Below, one piece after another: positions 11,387 to 23,590 of a stretch of 64,000 bases of DNA (its first letter is position 1; each line of letters opens with the position of its first letter). The DNA lies in NCBI RefSeq assembly GCF_921293095.1, contig NC_060258.1:4092001-4156000 (forward strand). The letters are read 5' to 3'. This DNA comes from Ischnura elegans (Eukaryota > Arthropoda > Insecta > Odonata > Coenagrionidae). Position numbers and translations under genes: made by a program. Under the pieces are notes generated by a model. That model was not told the origin of the DNA. It saw only the letters and a list, made by a program, of their open reading frames with translations, and made no database searches.

Positions 11387-11546
11387 CATAGGTGGATCTA
11401 TGGGGGGGGGGGGGAATGGGGGCCACCTCCCCAGACCCTTAAAAATATGCAAGATTTTTAATACGGTCCCATTATCATTGCATCCTTTTTCTAGTACTAG
11501 CTATTCTTGTGCCCCCCCCCAGAGCAAAATCCTGGATCCGCCCCTG
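11387..11546. mobile_element. Short MITE with GGATC-type terminal repeats
   Basis: About 160 bp with imperfect inverted ends: left CATAGGTGGATCTATGGGGG, right the complement of CAGGGGCGGATCCAGG. Homopolymer runs of G (about 11403-11413) and C (about 11511-11520) sit just inside the ends, as in a long hairpin. The target duplication is unclear. Non-coding. Confidence 0.55.
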
Positions 11547-12838
11547 GACAGGAGGGTCACAAAGGAAACCATTAGGTGGTCCCCTTTGGGACTGCAAGGA
11601 TGATAAAGGTTAATTTATGTCGATGGCTGTGAAATAGTCACATTAAATTCATCCTATGGTGCACAGAATTTAAATTATATTGTTTGAAATGCATCTTTCA
11701 CTTACCATGGCACCCTTTTGGATGATATCTGCAGTGTTCAGTGGGAGTGTCTGTTACAGTTACAAATGTTAGATGGGAAGAATTTTTTGTGGGAGACGTT
11801 GATTTTGTTTTAAGAAGAAAAGTATGTTTTGTGAGGCTCTCAACCAGTTGCATGTTCATTAATGTCTTTTCTCCCGCGTGTTTCCATCCTTGATAAACAA
11901 TGGGGGCCTAACACCTAGTACCATGAGCTTTGATAAACTGCCCTGGCAATCAGCATTGTGATCTGCACTGTCTGCCAGCAATGGTTTAATTTGCAGCAGT
12001 CCAAGGGAGTTTCTTCTCATTGAAATTCATGTGTATTTCATTTGTAATAGGAACTAAAACTTGATGATGCAAATGTTTTTGTGAGCATGTCATGATTTGC
12101 TTATAGGAAGGAAAAAATAGCTTTAGGTTAATTAAATGTTAAAGTTGTATTAAGCTTCACTGTAGAAGACAATTTCATGTTAGATTTGTTGAAATTCTGT
12201 CCATCAACTACTCAAAATTTGTAACAACATGACAACATCAGTGAAGCTTGTGCACAATGGAATGTCGCTTACACAATGGTACGTCCCTTTCATGTTGTCC
12301 TTTTGCCAATAGTACTGAAAATACTGTCACCTATCATCCATACCTCATTCTCCATCTTAAAGAGGAGGACTGCTATAAGATAAAAGTAGAACAGGGGAAG
12401 CTGGCAACCACTCCTGTTGAAACATGTGCCAATCATATGCATCAAGAGAGTTATTCTCCAACAAGGTCGAGAAGAAAAATTAAGCTCCTCCCTTTATAAA
12501 TTAAGCACTATGAAACTCTATTTAGTGGTTATGTATAGTTATATAATCATTTTAATGCAAATGTTTCCATTCATTGCCTAATATCATTATTTTTGGCTTG
12601 AAGAACCGTATAAAATGTAAAAATTGTGAATTACATGGCAAATGGTGTATCATTACTGAGGATAGCTTAGGTGCCCTATTGGCAGACCATTTAACGCTTG
12701 GCAGATTTGAATGAAGGCATGAAGTTTCTTTATGCTCTTGGTTTTTCAAAAACAGATGCATCCATCCATTTCTGCTCAAACAATAAAAATAAGAGTATGG
12801 CTATAGCACAGTAAAAATTGGGTAATGGAGAAAAATTA
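11547..12838 (+). other. Intron sequence, nothing recognised
   Basis: AT-rich DNA between the two MITEs at 11387 and 12839. An 83-codon ORF at 12248-12499 has no recognised motif and no convincing splice context. I see nothing else supportable. Confidence 0.45.
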
Positions 12839-13058
12839 AGGCCTGTTTACACGATACATTAACACATACGAGTTAATGTACGTTTGCGTGAAAGATTTTT
12901 GTGGACTGGAACACATGAACCAAATTAGAACAGGTTCTATTTTCTGTGCAAGCATTTGCTCATGTTGGGTGGTTACACGGTGCATTTTGGCGTTCATTCT
13001 CGCGTTCATACATTTAGACATTAACCCGTACATGTTAATGTACCGTGTAAACAGGCCT
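12839..13058. mobile_element. Harbinger/Tourist-like MITE, TTA target duplication
   Basis: A 220-bp element flanked by TTA at 12836-12838 and 13059-13061. Left terminus AGGCCTGTTTACACG; the right end is its exact complement for at least 15 bp, and the similarity continues through TACATTAACA. A 3-bp TTA duplication and no coding content fit a Tourist-like MITE mobilised by a PIF/Harbinger transposase. It is a different family from the GGGCCG elements elsewhere in the window. Confidence 0.8.
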
Positions 13059-13061
13059 TTA

Positions 13062-14990
13062 GGCACATTTTTTCTAGATTATTTGTAAAGACATGATTAA
13101 TAATAATAAAATGGATATTTAGGCATATTGGAAAATTGTAAATGATGATGGAAGGGGAATTTTTTTAGGTAAGGACGGAGAACTCCACAGATATGTAAAG
13201 ATTTAAGATTGCAGGGTACATGGAAAGTAAAATTGCCGACCGTAGACCAAAAGAGAACTCCTTTTCTAGGAGTGTCTATCCACCATTGGGTGAAAAAAGC
13301 ATCTTTGGAGGGGGTTGCAAATATACTTGATTGTAATAGAATACAGCCTTTCTAGTAGCAACCAAATGCCAACGATGGATCCAGCAGTTGAAAGTGCTCC
13401 TGAAAATCCTCTCTTACTGGTGAACTCTAAATGTAACTGAAAGCATGCATGCATGAAATGGAACCAAGGAGCTTACTGCTTCACTATACATGTGTGCCAC
13501 CACATCAAAAATTAGAATCTGACATGCCTGCATATTTTTCAAGACATGAGGTATTGTTTGATAAGCTCGTAGTCTACCACAGTAACAAAATGCAATATGA
13601 ACTGGCTAGCTCCCATCATGATGGATTATGTCAGCCAGAAAACCTTTATTTTGAGAAAATCATTAAAAATTTATATTTGTCTTTATTCATCAGCTATGTA
13701 ATTCTAGCAGCAAGAAGTGATGATGGTGCTGTTGGTGCATTTGCAACTGTATTCGTACACAGGAACCTACATACTGTTTGTAAAAAAAAGCAAGATACCT
13801 GAGTTTGAGGGGCTGTATGGTCTAAATGAGGTAGTCAATTTAAATGCAAAAAAATGACGAAATAGAATTTATTTCTATCTCAAATAATTTACTTCAAAAA
13901 ATCCACCCCATGGTTTTTCCTATACTTAGTTTTTCCTAAAAATAATGCATGTTTTTTTGTGTGTAAAATCAAGTTGCCCAACTTTGAGCACCTAGTATTC
14001 TCACAGTTTTCTATCCAGTAACGTGGAATTTTGGTAGAGGAAAGCCATATCTTTTGTTGAAAATTTGCAGGAAAAAAATTGTTCATACCACAAAAATTGA
14101 TAGATTTGTAATAAACAATGCAAATCTTTGCTAACATCGAAACTAATGGATCAATTGAAAATTGATTGGTACTGATGTATGCTGTACAATGATTTTAATA
14201 CTAGTATTGAAAACACTTGCGTTGAATATTGCTGGTAAAGTCAACGTCGCTTAATATTTATCTAAATGTTTCTACGCATGTACTGGTAGCTCCATCGTGG
14301 AAGAGGGAGGAGAAAATATGTGCATGGTTGCCACCGACTCGGCTGATGCAGCAAGTGGGCGTTTCATATACTACCAGGGTACAATGCATCGATATGGCAA
14401 CTGTGCATGGCTTTGAGAGACTTTCTCTTTTCTGTTGTTTTTTTTTGGTCTTCCTCACTAGGCAGAGAAAAATCGACAACCAGAGTGCAAAAAAAGGATA
14501 ATAATCAAACAGTATTGAATATGCTGCTGCCAATTAATGTGTATGATCTTCACACTTGCATTGCTTACATTCCACAGCAAACAACAGTAGCGATACATTT
14601 TCAAAGTTAACAGAGATGTTAGTTGCATTGTTCAAAATAAATCTGTTAATTATCGTGTTAAAAGCAATTTTAATTTTAAAATCAGTTCATAATAGATCTG
14701 GACATCAAAATTCCATGTTATTGGAATGAAAAAATATAGGAATATGTAGAGCGCTAATTTGGGTAGTTGATTTTGCACTCAAAAAATGGTGGGTACATAT
14801 TTAGAAAAAATAAGTGCAGGAAGTATTATGGGGAGAATTTTTTTTTGACATAAATGATCCAATGTAGAAATAAATTCTTTCATATGCTGTTTGTTGCATT
14901 GACATTAATTGCGTCATTTTAAAAGACGATTGATGCTCTGAAACTTGGGTGTCTTGCATTTTTTTAGATACAAAAGGTGGGGTTCGAACA
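13062..14990 (+). other. Intron sequence, no gene recognised
   Basis: AT-rich DNA inside the large intron between A-II and B-II of unit 1. ORFs of 117 codons (13449-13802) and about 90 codons (14229-14533, both strands) show no family motif and low-complexity composition. I see no repeat ends here. Confidence 0.45.
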
Positions 14991-14994
14991 TTAA

Positions 14995-15776
14995 CCCTTT
15001 CGCGCCGGACCTTGGTTCAGGGAAATTCTTCCTCAATACAAGCCTGTTGAAAGTTTTCTTTACTCCCTTGTACGAAGCGTTTTCGCGTCAACTGAAGGCA
15101 GAGGTTCCCTTCCTAACCATTTTTAGACCCAACTCAGAGGGTGCCGATCCCTTTCCTCGGCCTCTGTCCCAGACCTTAGGAGGATTAAAAGCCCCTTCCT
15201 AGCACGAGTTCGCGGTCAACTGGCTAAAATGTTAATGCAAAATATATGCAAATACTTGTTGTTCGCATCGATTTTTTACATTCAAAATGAATTTTGTGTT
15301 TTTTTACTGAGCGTGCAGACATTTTAAACGAAGTTCTAACGTTGATATAGACGGATTTAGTATATTTACTAGTTGTTCTACAACCCTGTTGATATTAACG
15401 TTAGAATTTCGTTTGAAATTTCCATGTGGTCAGCAAAAAAAGATGAATTCATTTATAGCATTGGATTTCAAAAGTAAGCAACAAATATGTTTTTGGAAAA
15501 CACACTGCAAATAACAGTAGTTGACCGCGTGGAGAGGATAAGAAAGGGTCGACTTGAGCGGCCGAAGATGGGACTGGGCTCGCGCTAAGGCGGATCGTGA
15601 GGGGCGACCTCGTCCGTGGGTCTATTGTGTCCGCCACGGTCACTTTTTTTGACCTGTGCCGCACAGGCGCGGCATTTGTTGGTTAGGGTAAGAACATTCA
15701 GGACGCACTGGTTTGGCATTCGTGGCTCATGGAAGAAAATCCTCGCCGCACAGGTGAGGCATTCGGCGCAAAAGGG
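14995..15776. mobile_element. piggyBac-type non-autonomous element, TTAA flanked
   Basis: A 782-bp element exactly bounded by TTAA (14991-14994 and 15777-15780). Ends are CCCTTTCGCGCCGG on the left and the complement of CCCTTTTGCGCCGAATG on the right, which fits the CCYTTT start of piggyBac termini. A TTAA target is diagnostic for piggyBac (and Kolobok). Internally there is an inverted repeat of about 25 bp around 15324-15415 (ACGAAGTTCTAACGTT and its near complement). No transposase frame. It lies in the intron between A-II and B-II. Confidence 0.85.
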
Positions 15777-15783
15777 TTAAACC

Positions 15784-16091
15784 CCAGGGTTGGTGACAAT
15801 TATTGGGTGTACTACTACTTACTTTCTCCCATAGCCATTTATACCCTAAATGGTATTTAGCCTCACCAATTGTCTGCCTCCAATTTCTTCTATCTTCTGC
15901 CTCCTCCTCAGTGACTCCCATTCTCCATATCAATCATCACCTCATCCTTCCATCTTTTTTTGGGTCTTCCTGGAGGTTGTCTTCCATCAGGGTTTTCTTC
16001 CCAGTCTTTTTTGTTAGAGCCTCTATCTGCCTTAGCATTGCCCTGCCCATCGCAATCTGCGGGTCTTCAGCTTCAGCAACTATGTTTGGCT
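15784..16091 (-). pseudogene. LINE 3' coding tail (GRPKKRW type), fragment
   Basis: On the minus strand the sequence encodes PGRPKKRWKDEV and then MGVTEEEAEDRRNWRQ, with frame changes between blocks. The GRP-x-x-RW and A-x-DR-x-x-W pattern is a well-known C-terminal signature of RTE- and related LINE open reading frames. No RT catalytic core is present, so this is a truncated copy. It abuts the piggyBac-type element. Confidence 0.6.
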
Positions 16092-16411
16092 AGTTGAAAT
16101 GTTGCCTGAGTTCCCTTATGTTTTATTTTCCAGATTTCATTTTATGGGCCCAAAAAATCTGCTCTAAAAACTTCATTTTAAAAGGTACATAATAAACTTT
16201 CTGTTCTTTGGTCGTTGATCCGTGATTCAGCTCTATATAGAAGAATTGGTCTTATTGTGGTTTCATACATTTAAAGTTTGGTACTGATGGATAAAATTTT
16301 TGATGATAGGAGTCTGTTGAGGACATACATACTTCTACTACATCAAATATTATCAAAAATATGTTATTAATATTAGGACTTTATTGAGTGTTGTGCTGCA
16401 TTCTTTTCCAG

Positions 16412-16507
16412 TGTCATGTAAAAGTGGAGAATAATGAAATGCTGCTTGGAAGAGCTCCAGATGGAATTGAAAGTGATGCCATAGACCCATTGGCAATGGA
16501 TGACATG
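16412..16507 (+). CDS. Exon B-II, unit 1, of a ZAD-type gene (internal coding exon)
   Basis: A 96-bp, 32-codon exon with TTTTCCAG acceptor and GTAAGT donor, phase 0. It starts CHVKVENNEM and ends DAIDPLAMDDM, matching the shape of exon B-I (FQVKDEDEG...DPLATDEL) with an 8-codon shorter middle. It is the last host exon I can find in unit 1. From here to 34.6 kb the DNA is LINE, DNA transposon and satellite. Confidence 0.65.
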
Positions 16508-16790
16508 GTAAGTGAATACTCATTCCTTGTTTAGCGCAGTTTAGTTATGTTACAAATCCATTCCTCAGTTGGATAGAAAAGAGCTATCATGTTAGAAATT
16601 TCATTGAAGTTGGTCAAAAAAATCTCAGGCATAATTGCATTTGATCAGGATGAGTATTCTGCGATAAAAGAGGAGGTTTTACTTTTATCATTATTATTAT
16701 TTTCCTTTTTCCCTCTTGCTATCTTTCAAGGATTGTTCACAATGAACGGACCAAGTCAAGTTCGACTGTGTTTTTTTATTACTTCCGTTA

Positions 16791-18588
16791 TTATTCTATT
16801 GAAAGGAACCATCGGACAATATGACAGGTGTCCAGGATGACGGATTTTTGCATTTTTGGTAGAGTTTTCTCCAAGTTTAGCTTTTTTAGCTGGTGTAGAA
16901 CTTCGCACGGTGTGATTCCTGTTGTTGTTATCACTATTGGGCATATATCTACTGACTGCATCTTCCACAAGGCTTTGATATCTGCTGCAAGTTCTGCATA
17001 TTTGTTAATTTTGGTGGATTGTGTTTTCTGTACATTATGGTTTAAGGGAATTGTCACGTCTATGAGGGTGGTTTGCCGTTTTATTTTGTCTATTATAACT
17101 ATGTCTGGTCTATTGTTTTTAATTTCTTGGTCAGTTTTTATTTCTGCATTCCACTATAATTTGCACTCTTCGTTTTCCATTACATCAGGTGGATGGTATT
17201 TGTATTATGGTTCATCGGTGTTCAGGATTCTATATTTTCTTGCCAGTTCTTGGTGCATGATTATGGCTACATTGTCATGGCTACTGGTATATTCATTTGC
17301 TTCTAGGGCCGTGCAACTTCCCATAATGTGCTCTATTGTCTCAGATTGGTTCTTGCATCTTCTGCACTGATTGCTGGTTACGTTTTTTTTAATATGAACT
17401 TTCTGTAGTTCCTCGTCAATATTATGCGATCTTGAATGGTCCTCATAAATCTGATTGTTACCCGATATATATTCCCTTGTTTCAACCATACATTCGAAGC
17501 CTCTTTATCTATGCATGGCATGTTCAACTGATGAGAATGGTGCCCATGAAGCTCTTTACTTTTCCATTGATCGATTAGTTGTTCTTTAGTTTGAATCGGG
17601 ATGTCTAGTTCATGGTTGCTTAGATGTAGTGGTGTGTAGTGAGTGTCTGTTTTACATACTATTTCAAAAAGTTTGCATTTGACTCCTTTGCCAAGTATTG
17701 TCTTAGATCAGAAATTTGCTTATAGTGAAGCTGTACAGAATCAAGTATACCAGGTCCTCCTTCATATGTGGGAAGTTTTACTCTTTCTGTGGAGCTCTTT
17801 AGGTGGTGTAAACGGTGTTTGTAAGAAGGGTTCTCACAATTCTGTTTATTTCATTAAGATCGGTCGAGGTCCATTTGATAATTCCAAAGGTATAGAGAGG
17901 GATTGGTATTGCAAAAGTATTGATGGCTTTTACTTTATTCCGCCGGTGAAGTTCCGTTTTCAGGATATTTTCTATTCTGCTGCTAAGTTCTGTCTTTATG
18001 TTGTCTTTTAACTGTGTATGGGGTATGCCCATTAGTTGGGCAATGCCTAGGTATTGGTAATTTCGGTTTCCTTAAGGTTTTCTATTGAAGTATTTTCATC
18101 GAGGGTATAACCATCTGTGGCTGTTAGTTTTCCCCTCTTTAGATGAATGGATTTTCATTTGTCTATACCAAATTCCATTCTTACGCCTTTAGTGAAATTG
18201 TAAGTTATGGTTAGCAGTTTTTGTAACTGTATGGGCGAGTTCGTGTATAGCTTCAAGTCATCCATGTATAACAGATGATTTAGGGTGTAGTTGTTTTTCG
18301 GGCTTGTAGTTATCTTAAACCCATAGTCTGTATAGTTCAGTGTTTTACTTAGAGGGTTTAGACACATACAAAACCATAGAGCACTGAGAGAGTCGCCTTG
18401 GAATATCCCTTTGCGGAAGTATATTGTTCTAGACTGCTGCGTTTCCTTCATTGTGTTCAATTTAATTGTTGTTGACCATTTTTGCATAATCAGTTCAAAG
18501 AAGGCTAATATATTTGGGGAAATTTTTTTATATTTGAAGTATCTCCAGTAAGTAAGAGTGAGGTGTCGTAAAAAGCTTTTTTATAGTC
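16791..18588 (-). pseudogene. R2-superfamily LINE, 3' half (RT palm/thumb, CCHC, endonuclease)
   Basis: Minus-strand reading, in order: DYKKAF near 18587 (RT), GIFQGDSLSALWF and YMDDLKLY (RT catalytic palm, about 18420-18240), KAINTFAIPIPLY and FGIIKW (thumb, about 17950), CRRCKNQSETIEHIMGSC (C-x2-C-x8-H-x4-C finger, about 17380-17320), then RPDIVIIDK and LIDVTIP (about 17110-17055), the PD...D pattern of the restriction-enzyme-like endonuclease typical of R2-superfamily LINEs. It ends with a stop at 16791. Frameshifts between about 18155 and 17489 and again near 17200 make it a pseudogene. Its 5' half continues at 24740-25395; the intervening DNA is a transposon insertion. Confidence 0.85.
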
Positions 18589-20070
18589 TACAGTGCAACC
18601 TCGATATAACGACACCTCACGGTGCACTAATAAACACTCGCTATAACGAATTGTCGCTTTACCGGAGGTGGAGCAAATAATAGCCAATATACCTGTTGCG
18701 AACAGATATACAGGAACAGGAGTGGTGCGGCGACAGATAAACATCTATCCGATAAACGTAAGCATAAATCCAGACAAAAGGCGATGTTTTTTGCATCACT
18801 AAACTTCCTTACTCAAACAACGACTAACTATTCAAACAATTTATAACCGCCGCACTGAATAAAAATCATGCAAAGCATTGTTTCGTCAATCATTATGCCA
18901 ATGCACAACCGTCGGAGCCATTTTTCTATGCACTTAATTAGTTCCTTTACGTGATCATTCTATTATTTTGGTATTTTCCACTGAAAATTCAAAAATTAAC
19001 TGATAAAACTGCGTTGCGGTTATTTAATGCCTGAAATAGTTCCAATGGTGTATGTTTATTGTTTCTGTACGTTAAGCGGCAGTGAAGTGAAATAACGCAT
19101 TACATTTGTTTCTACAGGCGAAAACGGTGGAAAGTTGTATAACGTTCCCGCCTTGGAAGACTTTTTCTATCAGATGATGTAATATCTTCATCATCTACGG
19201 TAAAAAGTTTGCTAAGCTTGAAAAATGATGTGATTAAAATTACCGTTGTTGAAAAAAAGTTTCTTTTTGAGTGTTACGCTCGCGACGTATTTGAAATTCG
19301 CGATTCCAGCCAAGTGAGACACCACCTGGCGGAGAACGCTCGAAACAGAGGAACGATGGTCATGACGCGGTAGTGCTAAGAGGAATAGTGTTTATGAGAC
19401 CTTTACACTGTTTTATTGACTAGTTACGGGGGTATACCTACTTTTTGGTTTCAAAGCAATTATTACCGTTACTTGAGGTTAAATATTCTTTAATTCTACG
19501 ACCCTGCAATAACTGCAGCAGAAGTGGAATTGTTTCAAAGCGAGGCGACGGCTGTTGTTCCCGCACGTAGGTAGGAGCAGAAAGCTCTTGCTTAGGACGA
19601 TTTTAATGGAGATACGTTGGTTTTACATGTTATAACTATTAATATAGTGTTATTTCAATTGAAAATCGTTCATGTGTCAGGTTATGCAGAAAAAAGTAGA
19701 AAAATAGCTTATATCCAATGCATCAAAGTATCCGATATCCGTGATCGCGGTTTTCGAGATTTTCATTATAACATACTCAATATTTACATTGCCATTATTA
19801 TGAGCAGGATGGTATTTACCCGTGTTAGTCTGATAAATGTGTTTTTTTTCTTCTGTGCGCGATGTGCTATTGAACAATTTACCTAAAGTTGCTGAGTATA
19901 GTAACTCAACATTGACGTTAAGTATCAATAGCAAGGAGGATGAACCTACTGTACCATTGAAAGAACGATTTTTAACAGCGTCTCACGATGTAAATTAGTA
20001 ATATATGAATTATGGTAAACATTATTAGCTTATTTTGATTGATTCCAGGTGTCAATTCAGTAGACAATTA

Positions 20071-22074
20071 GAACCCTGTCGATTTCTGTAACAATAAAGT
20101 CTGTTCATTGTCTGTCAGTTGGCTGTTCGTTCCCTGTTCCCTGACCAAGAGAGAACAGGCAGGCGACTGTTCGTAGAATGTAAATTGGAACGCCTTGTCT
20201 GTTCCTTGTCTGTGAGAAAAGGGTTACTTGTCTGTTCCCTCCCTGTTAAGAAAGCGGCATTCTCTGTTCCTTACCTGTTGGACCGCAGACAATGAACAGG
20301 CAGGGGACTGTGCGCTGTCAGTTCATTGCCTGTTTTCTTAGGTTGTTTGTTCCCTGTTCCTTGACCAAGAGAGAACAGGCAGGCGACTGTTCGTAGAATG
20401 TAAATTGGAACGCCTTGTCTGTTCCTTGTCTGTGACAATGTGGGAAGATGGTTATTTGTCTGTTCTCTCCCTATGCGCATACTTTGTTCCTTAACTGTTC
20501 GCTGTTGCTAAGTTGGACATAATAGACAAGAGATAATTTATGTTAAAATAGAATTAAAAGTTGAAATTCATTTGAATGATTGTAAGAAAAACTTTTATTG
20601 AGCTTTTCCACATATTCCATTAGTTATAAAAATCTTGAATAGTTGCAGAAAAGCAAGCTTTGTCACCATTAACAGAACAACCACTACATCAACAAATATT
20701 TCACATGGCTTCATCAAAGAAATATGTACTTCCTTAAATTAATACAACTCGGATTCTGCACTATGTCAATATTATACGTGTGATTTTAAGAGAGAAACAC
20801 GCCTTTAAAGAGTATTTATGAACACGATGATTTCACTTCTCACAAACAAACCTACAAGAAAGCCAGTCCTCTGACAATGTTTGTTGGTTCTTATTGGCGA
20901 CGTAACGCACATACGCATAATACAAATACAATAAAATCTCAGTACTTGCTCAAAAACTTAAGAGACACAATAAATTATTAAATAACCACACTCAAGAACA
21001 AATATCACTTCACGACTTTCACTATCACTGAATGGATGCACGAATTACTTAATTCGTCACTGCGGGCATTTAGCACAGGTTAAATAATAATCAAATAAAT
21101 AACTGTTTTCTCCGCAACCAACAACTTCACCACAACACAGTCGACCATGTGCTCGTAAACTGTCCGGATAACGGTATCGGTTATTGGCGTCATTGTTTGC
21201 GTTTGCTATCTTCTATAGGTAGGTAGCAGCACCACGCTATCTTTCCGTCCTTGTTGAGAACCTGTTCACTAGCTGTTCACTGTTTTCTGTTCGTACCCTG
21301 TACCGTGAAACGGACTATGAACCGGCCCCTGCCTGTTGACTGTCCGTTCACTGTTGTCTGTTCGTTCACTGTTGCCTGTTCGTTCCCAGTCCGCTGAATT
21401 CACAGAGTACATACTCTTTGGCTGAAATATACGGCCCCTGCCTGTAATTGGCAAAGTAAAGTATTTAACGTGCGTAAGCCGAGCAGATAGCTAATATAAT
21501 TTCCGTGCTCACCTCAATAACCGTCATCCGTGGTTGATGGTAATCGTGATAATGAATTCAACCGTATATAATTACTGTTTAAGTAGATGATATTTTCTTT
21601 GGATTCAAGCAAACTTCCTTGTACTCAAATAAATTTGGATTAATCCAAATTGTTGTCCAAATTCCGAAACTTAAAACAATTGTTCGTACGTTGTTCATAA
21701 TCTGTTCTCAAAATCTCCAAAAGGTTCCAAACTGACAGCGAACAGGCATCATTTTTACGTAAATCGATAGGGTGTTTAGTGTTTGTTCACTGTTGTCTGT
21801 TCATTCCCTGTTCGGTGAAACATACTACCAACCGGCCCCTGCCTGTTAAAAGCTTGTTCACTATTGTTCCCGAAATGCTTGTTGCCTGCCTGTTAAGGAA
21901 CAAGCTGCAAACAGAGTACAAACTGTTGGTAGGCTGTTCGTAAGTTGTTCCTACTTGTCAGTGACCCGAGATTGTTCGTTGGCTGTTTATACTCTGTTCA
22001 CTAATCTCCAACAGGCTATTAACAGACTTCAAACGGACAGCGAACAGGCATTGTTGTTTCAGAAATCGACAGGG
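20071..22074. mobile_element. CTGTTC-rich TIR element, non-autonomous, family unknown
   Basis: About 2.0 kb bounded by inverted ends CCCTGTCGATTTCTGTAAC (left) and the complement of CCCTGTCGATTTCTGAAAC (right). The outer 450 bp on the left and the outer 800 bp on the right are dense in the hexamer CTGTTC or its complement GAACAG. A 220-bp direct repeat occurs on the left (units start near 20121 and 20341, sharing TGTTCCCTG and GCAGGCGACTGTTCGTAG). A second, degenerate copy of the right terminus lies near 21725-21770. The middle (20520-21240) is ordinary AT-rich DNA without a transposase. The target duplication is not clear. Confidence 0.7.
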
Positions 22075-22079
22075 AAGTC

Positions 22080-23590
22080 ATACATAGTCACGGAACATAC
22101 TGCTTTCAGACAAGAAATGGATGACTTTAAACTATTCAAGGCAATGCCAAGTTTCATTTCGACTTTGAAATGTAATAGTGGGCAAATAACCTTAGTCCCC
22201 AAATTCCTTTCCCCGTAGACAGTTACAATAACTCATTCATCGGATTATTATTTAACTGTGATACCCAACTTAAATTCAAAACCCAGCCAATTTCATGTGA
22301 TGCTCCGTCGAATAAGCATAACCTGGTGTTAATAAGATTGCTATAAATACTATTGTTTCTACAGAATATTACAAAGATAATATTGCAATTCCTTTCTGAG
22401 GTAACCGAACGATTAAAACTAATATTATTAAGACAAGTACTACTTATCATACTATTAGATGATTCATGTAAAAATATCAGGCCATTCAGTTTCCTTCTAA
22501 CCATCAGCGGTTGGATATCCAAAATATGCATTGTTTCTCTGTATGGGATATGTTTAGTATTGAATCCACCATAGTAGTTTAAAATTTGCTTTGTACCCTT
22601 TCAGTTGTAATCATTTACACTTTGTAATAAGGATGCCATATAACTCTGTAAAATTCGAGAATAGGACATACCAGTTCTGAATGCAATACTTTGGGCAAAT
22701 GAATGTGTTTTTGTAACTCAAAGCAGACAATTTTTAAAAACCTAACATACATACGAGCCTTTGGCAAATTACCTATTAATTACACCAGCTTGTATATTTT
22801 CATCTGAGGAATTATTAATGAAATTATTAAATGTAGCTAAATTAGTAGTAGTAGACATTATTTATCTGAAACCTTGCTGTTCAGTAACTAGTATGTACAT
22901 ATTTCAACATGAGGATAAAGAACGAATAACTATCGTCTCCATGATTTTACCAAGAACAGGTAGTCAACGAAGATGTGAATCAACGGTAAAGATCATTAAG
23001 TCTTCCTTAAATTTCTAAATTATACCAAACAAAATCATTTCCCAATGGTAAATCACACCAAATAACTATTTCGTTCATTTATTATCCGGAAATATGATAA
23101 TAATATAGGTGAACACAGCAATCCACATCAGTGAAGCAGACGGCTGTGGCGCCCAAATACAACACGAAATCTGCCTGGAATGGATTATGGTCCCATGTAT
23201 TGAAGCGGCAGATTGTGTATGAAATACAGTTAAGTTCTTTAGTAGTGTATTCGAAAGAAATGGCTAGGAAGAAACGCAATACGAGTCGGATGGATGCAAG
23301 TCGAGAATCAAACCTGACTGGTAATGATTAGGTACATTATAAACACCTTTAGTTACATCGTCAAGCAGTTTTCTTCAGTTCTAGATCTTCTTACGGACGA
23401 AAGAAGCCGATAAATACACCATATGAAGGTTTTAAAAGAATATTTCTATCTTATAAGCTCTTGATATTATGGTTTATGTTCTCTCCGTACGCCAATGCTT
23501 TACGATTGTTTTGATTTTACCATCATTCTGGCGGCGATATTGGAAATTGACGTCACTGACAGCAGCGCCGCCATCGGTCATTTGAGTCTC
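22080..23590. other. Internal part of the segment unique to Tigger-like copy 2
   Basis: AT-rich DNA between the CTGTTC element and the point (23592) where homology to Tigger-like copy 1 resumes. Short ORFs (for example 23131-23331) have no recognised motif. I cannot say whether this belongs to the transposon or to another insertion. Confidence 0.35.

Noticed and set aside
13449-13802. A 117-codon + strand ORF in the unit 1 intron
   Set aside because: No motif, no conserved partner in unit 2 and no convincing splice sites.
16828-17370. A 180-codon hydrophobic + strand ORF
   Set aside because: It is antisense to the R2-type LINE endonuclease and finger region, which has clear motifs on the minus strand.
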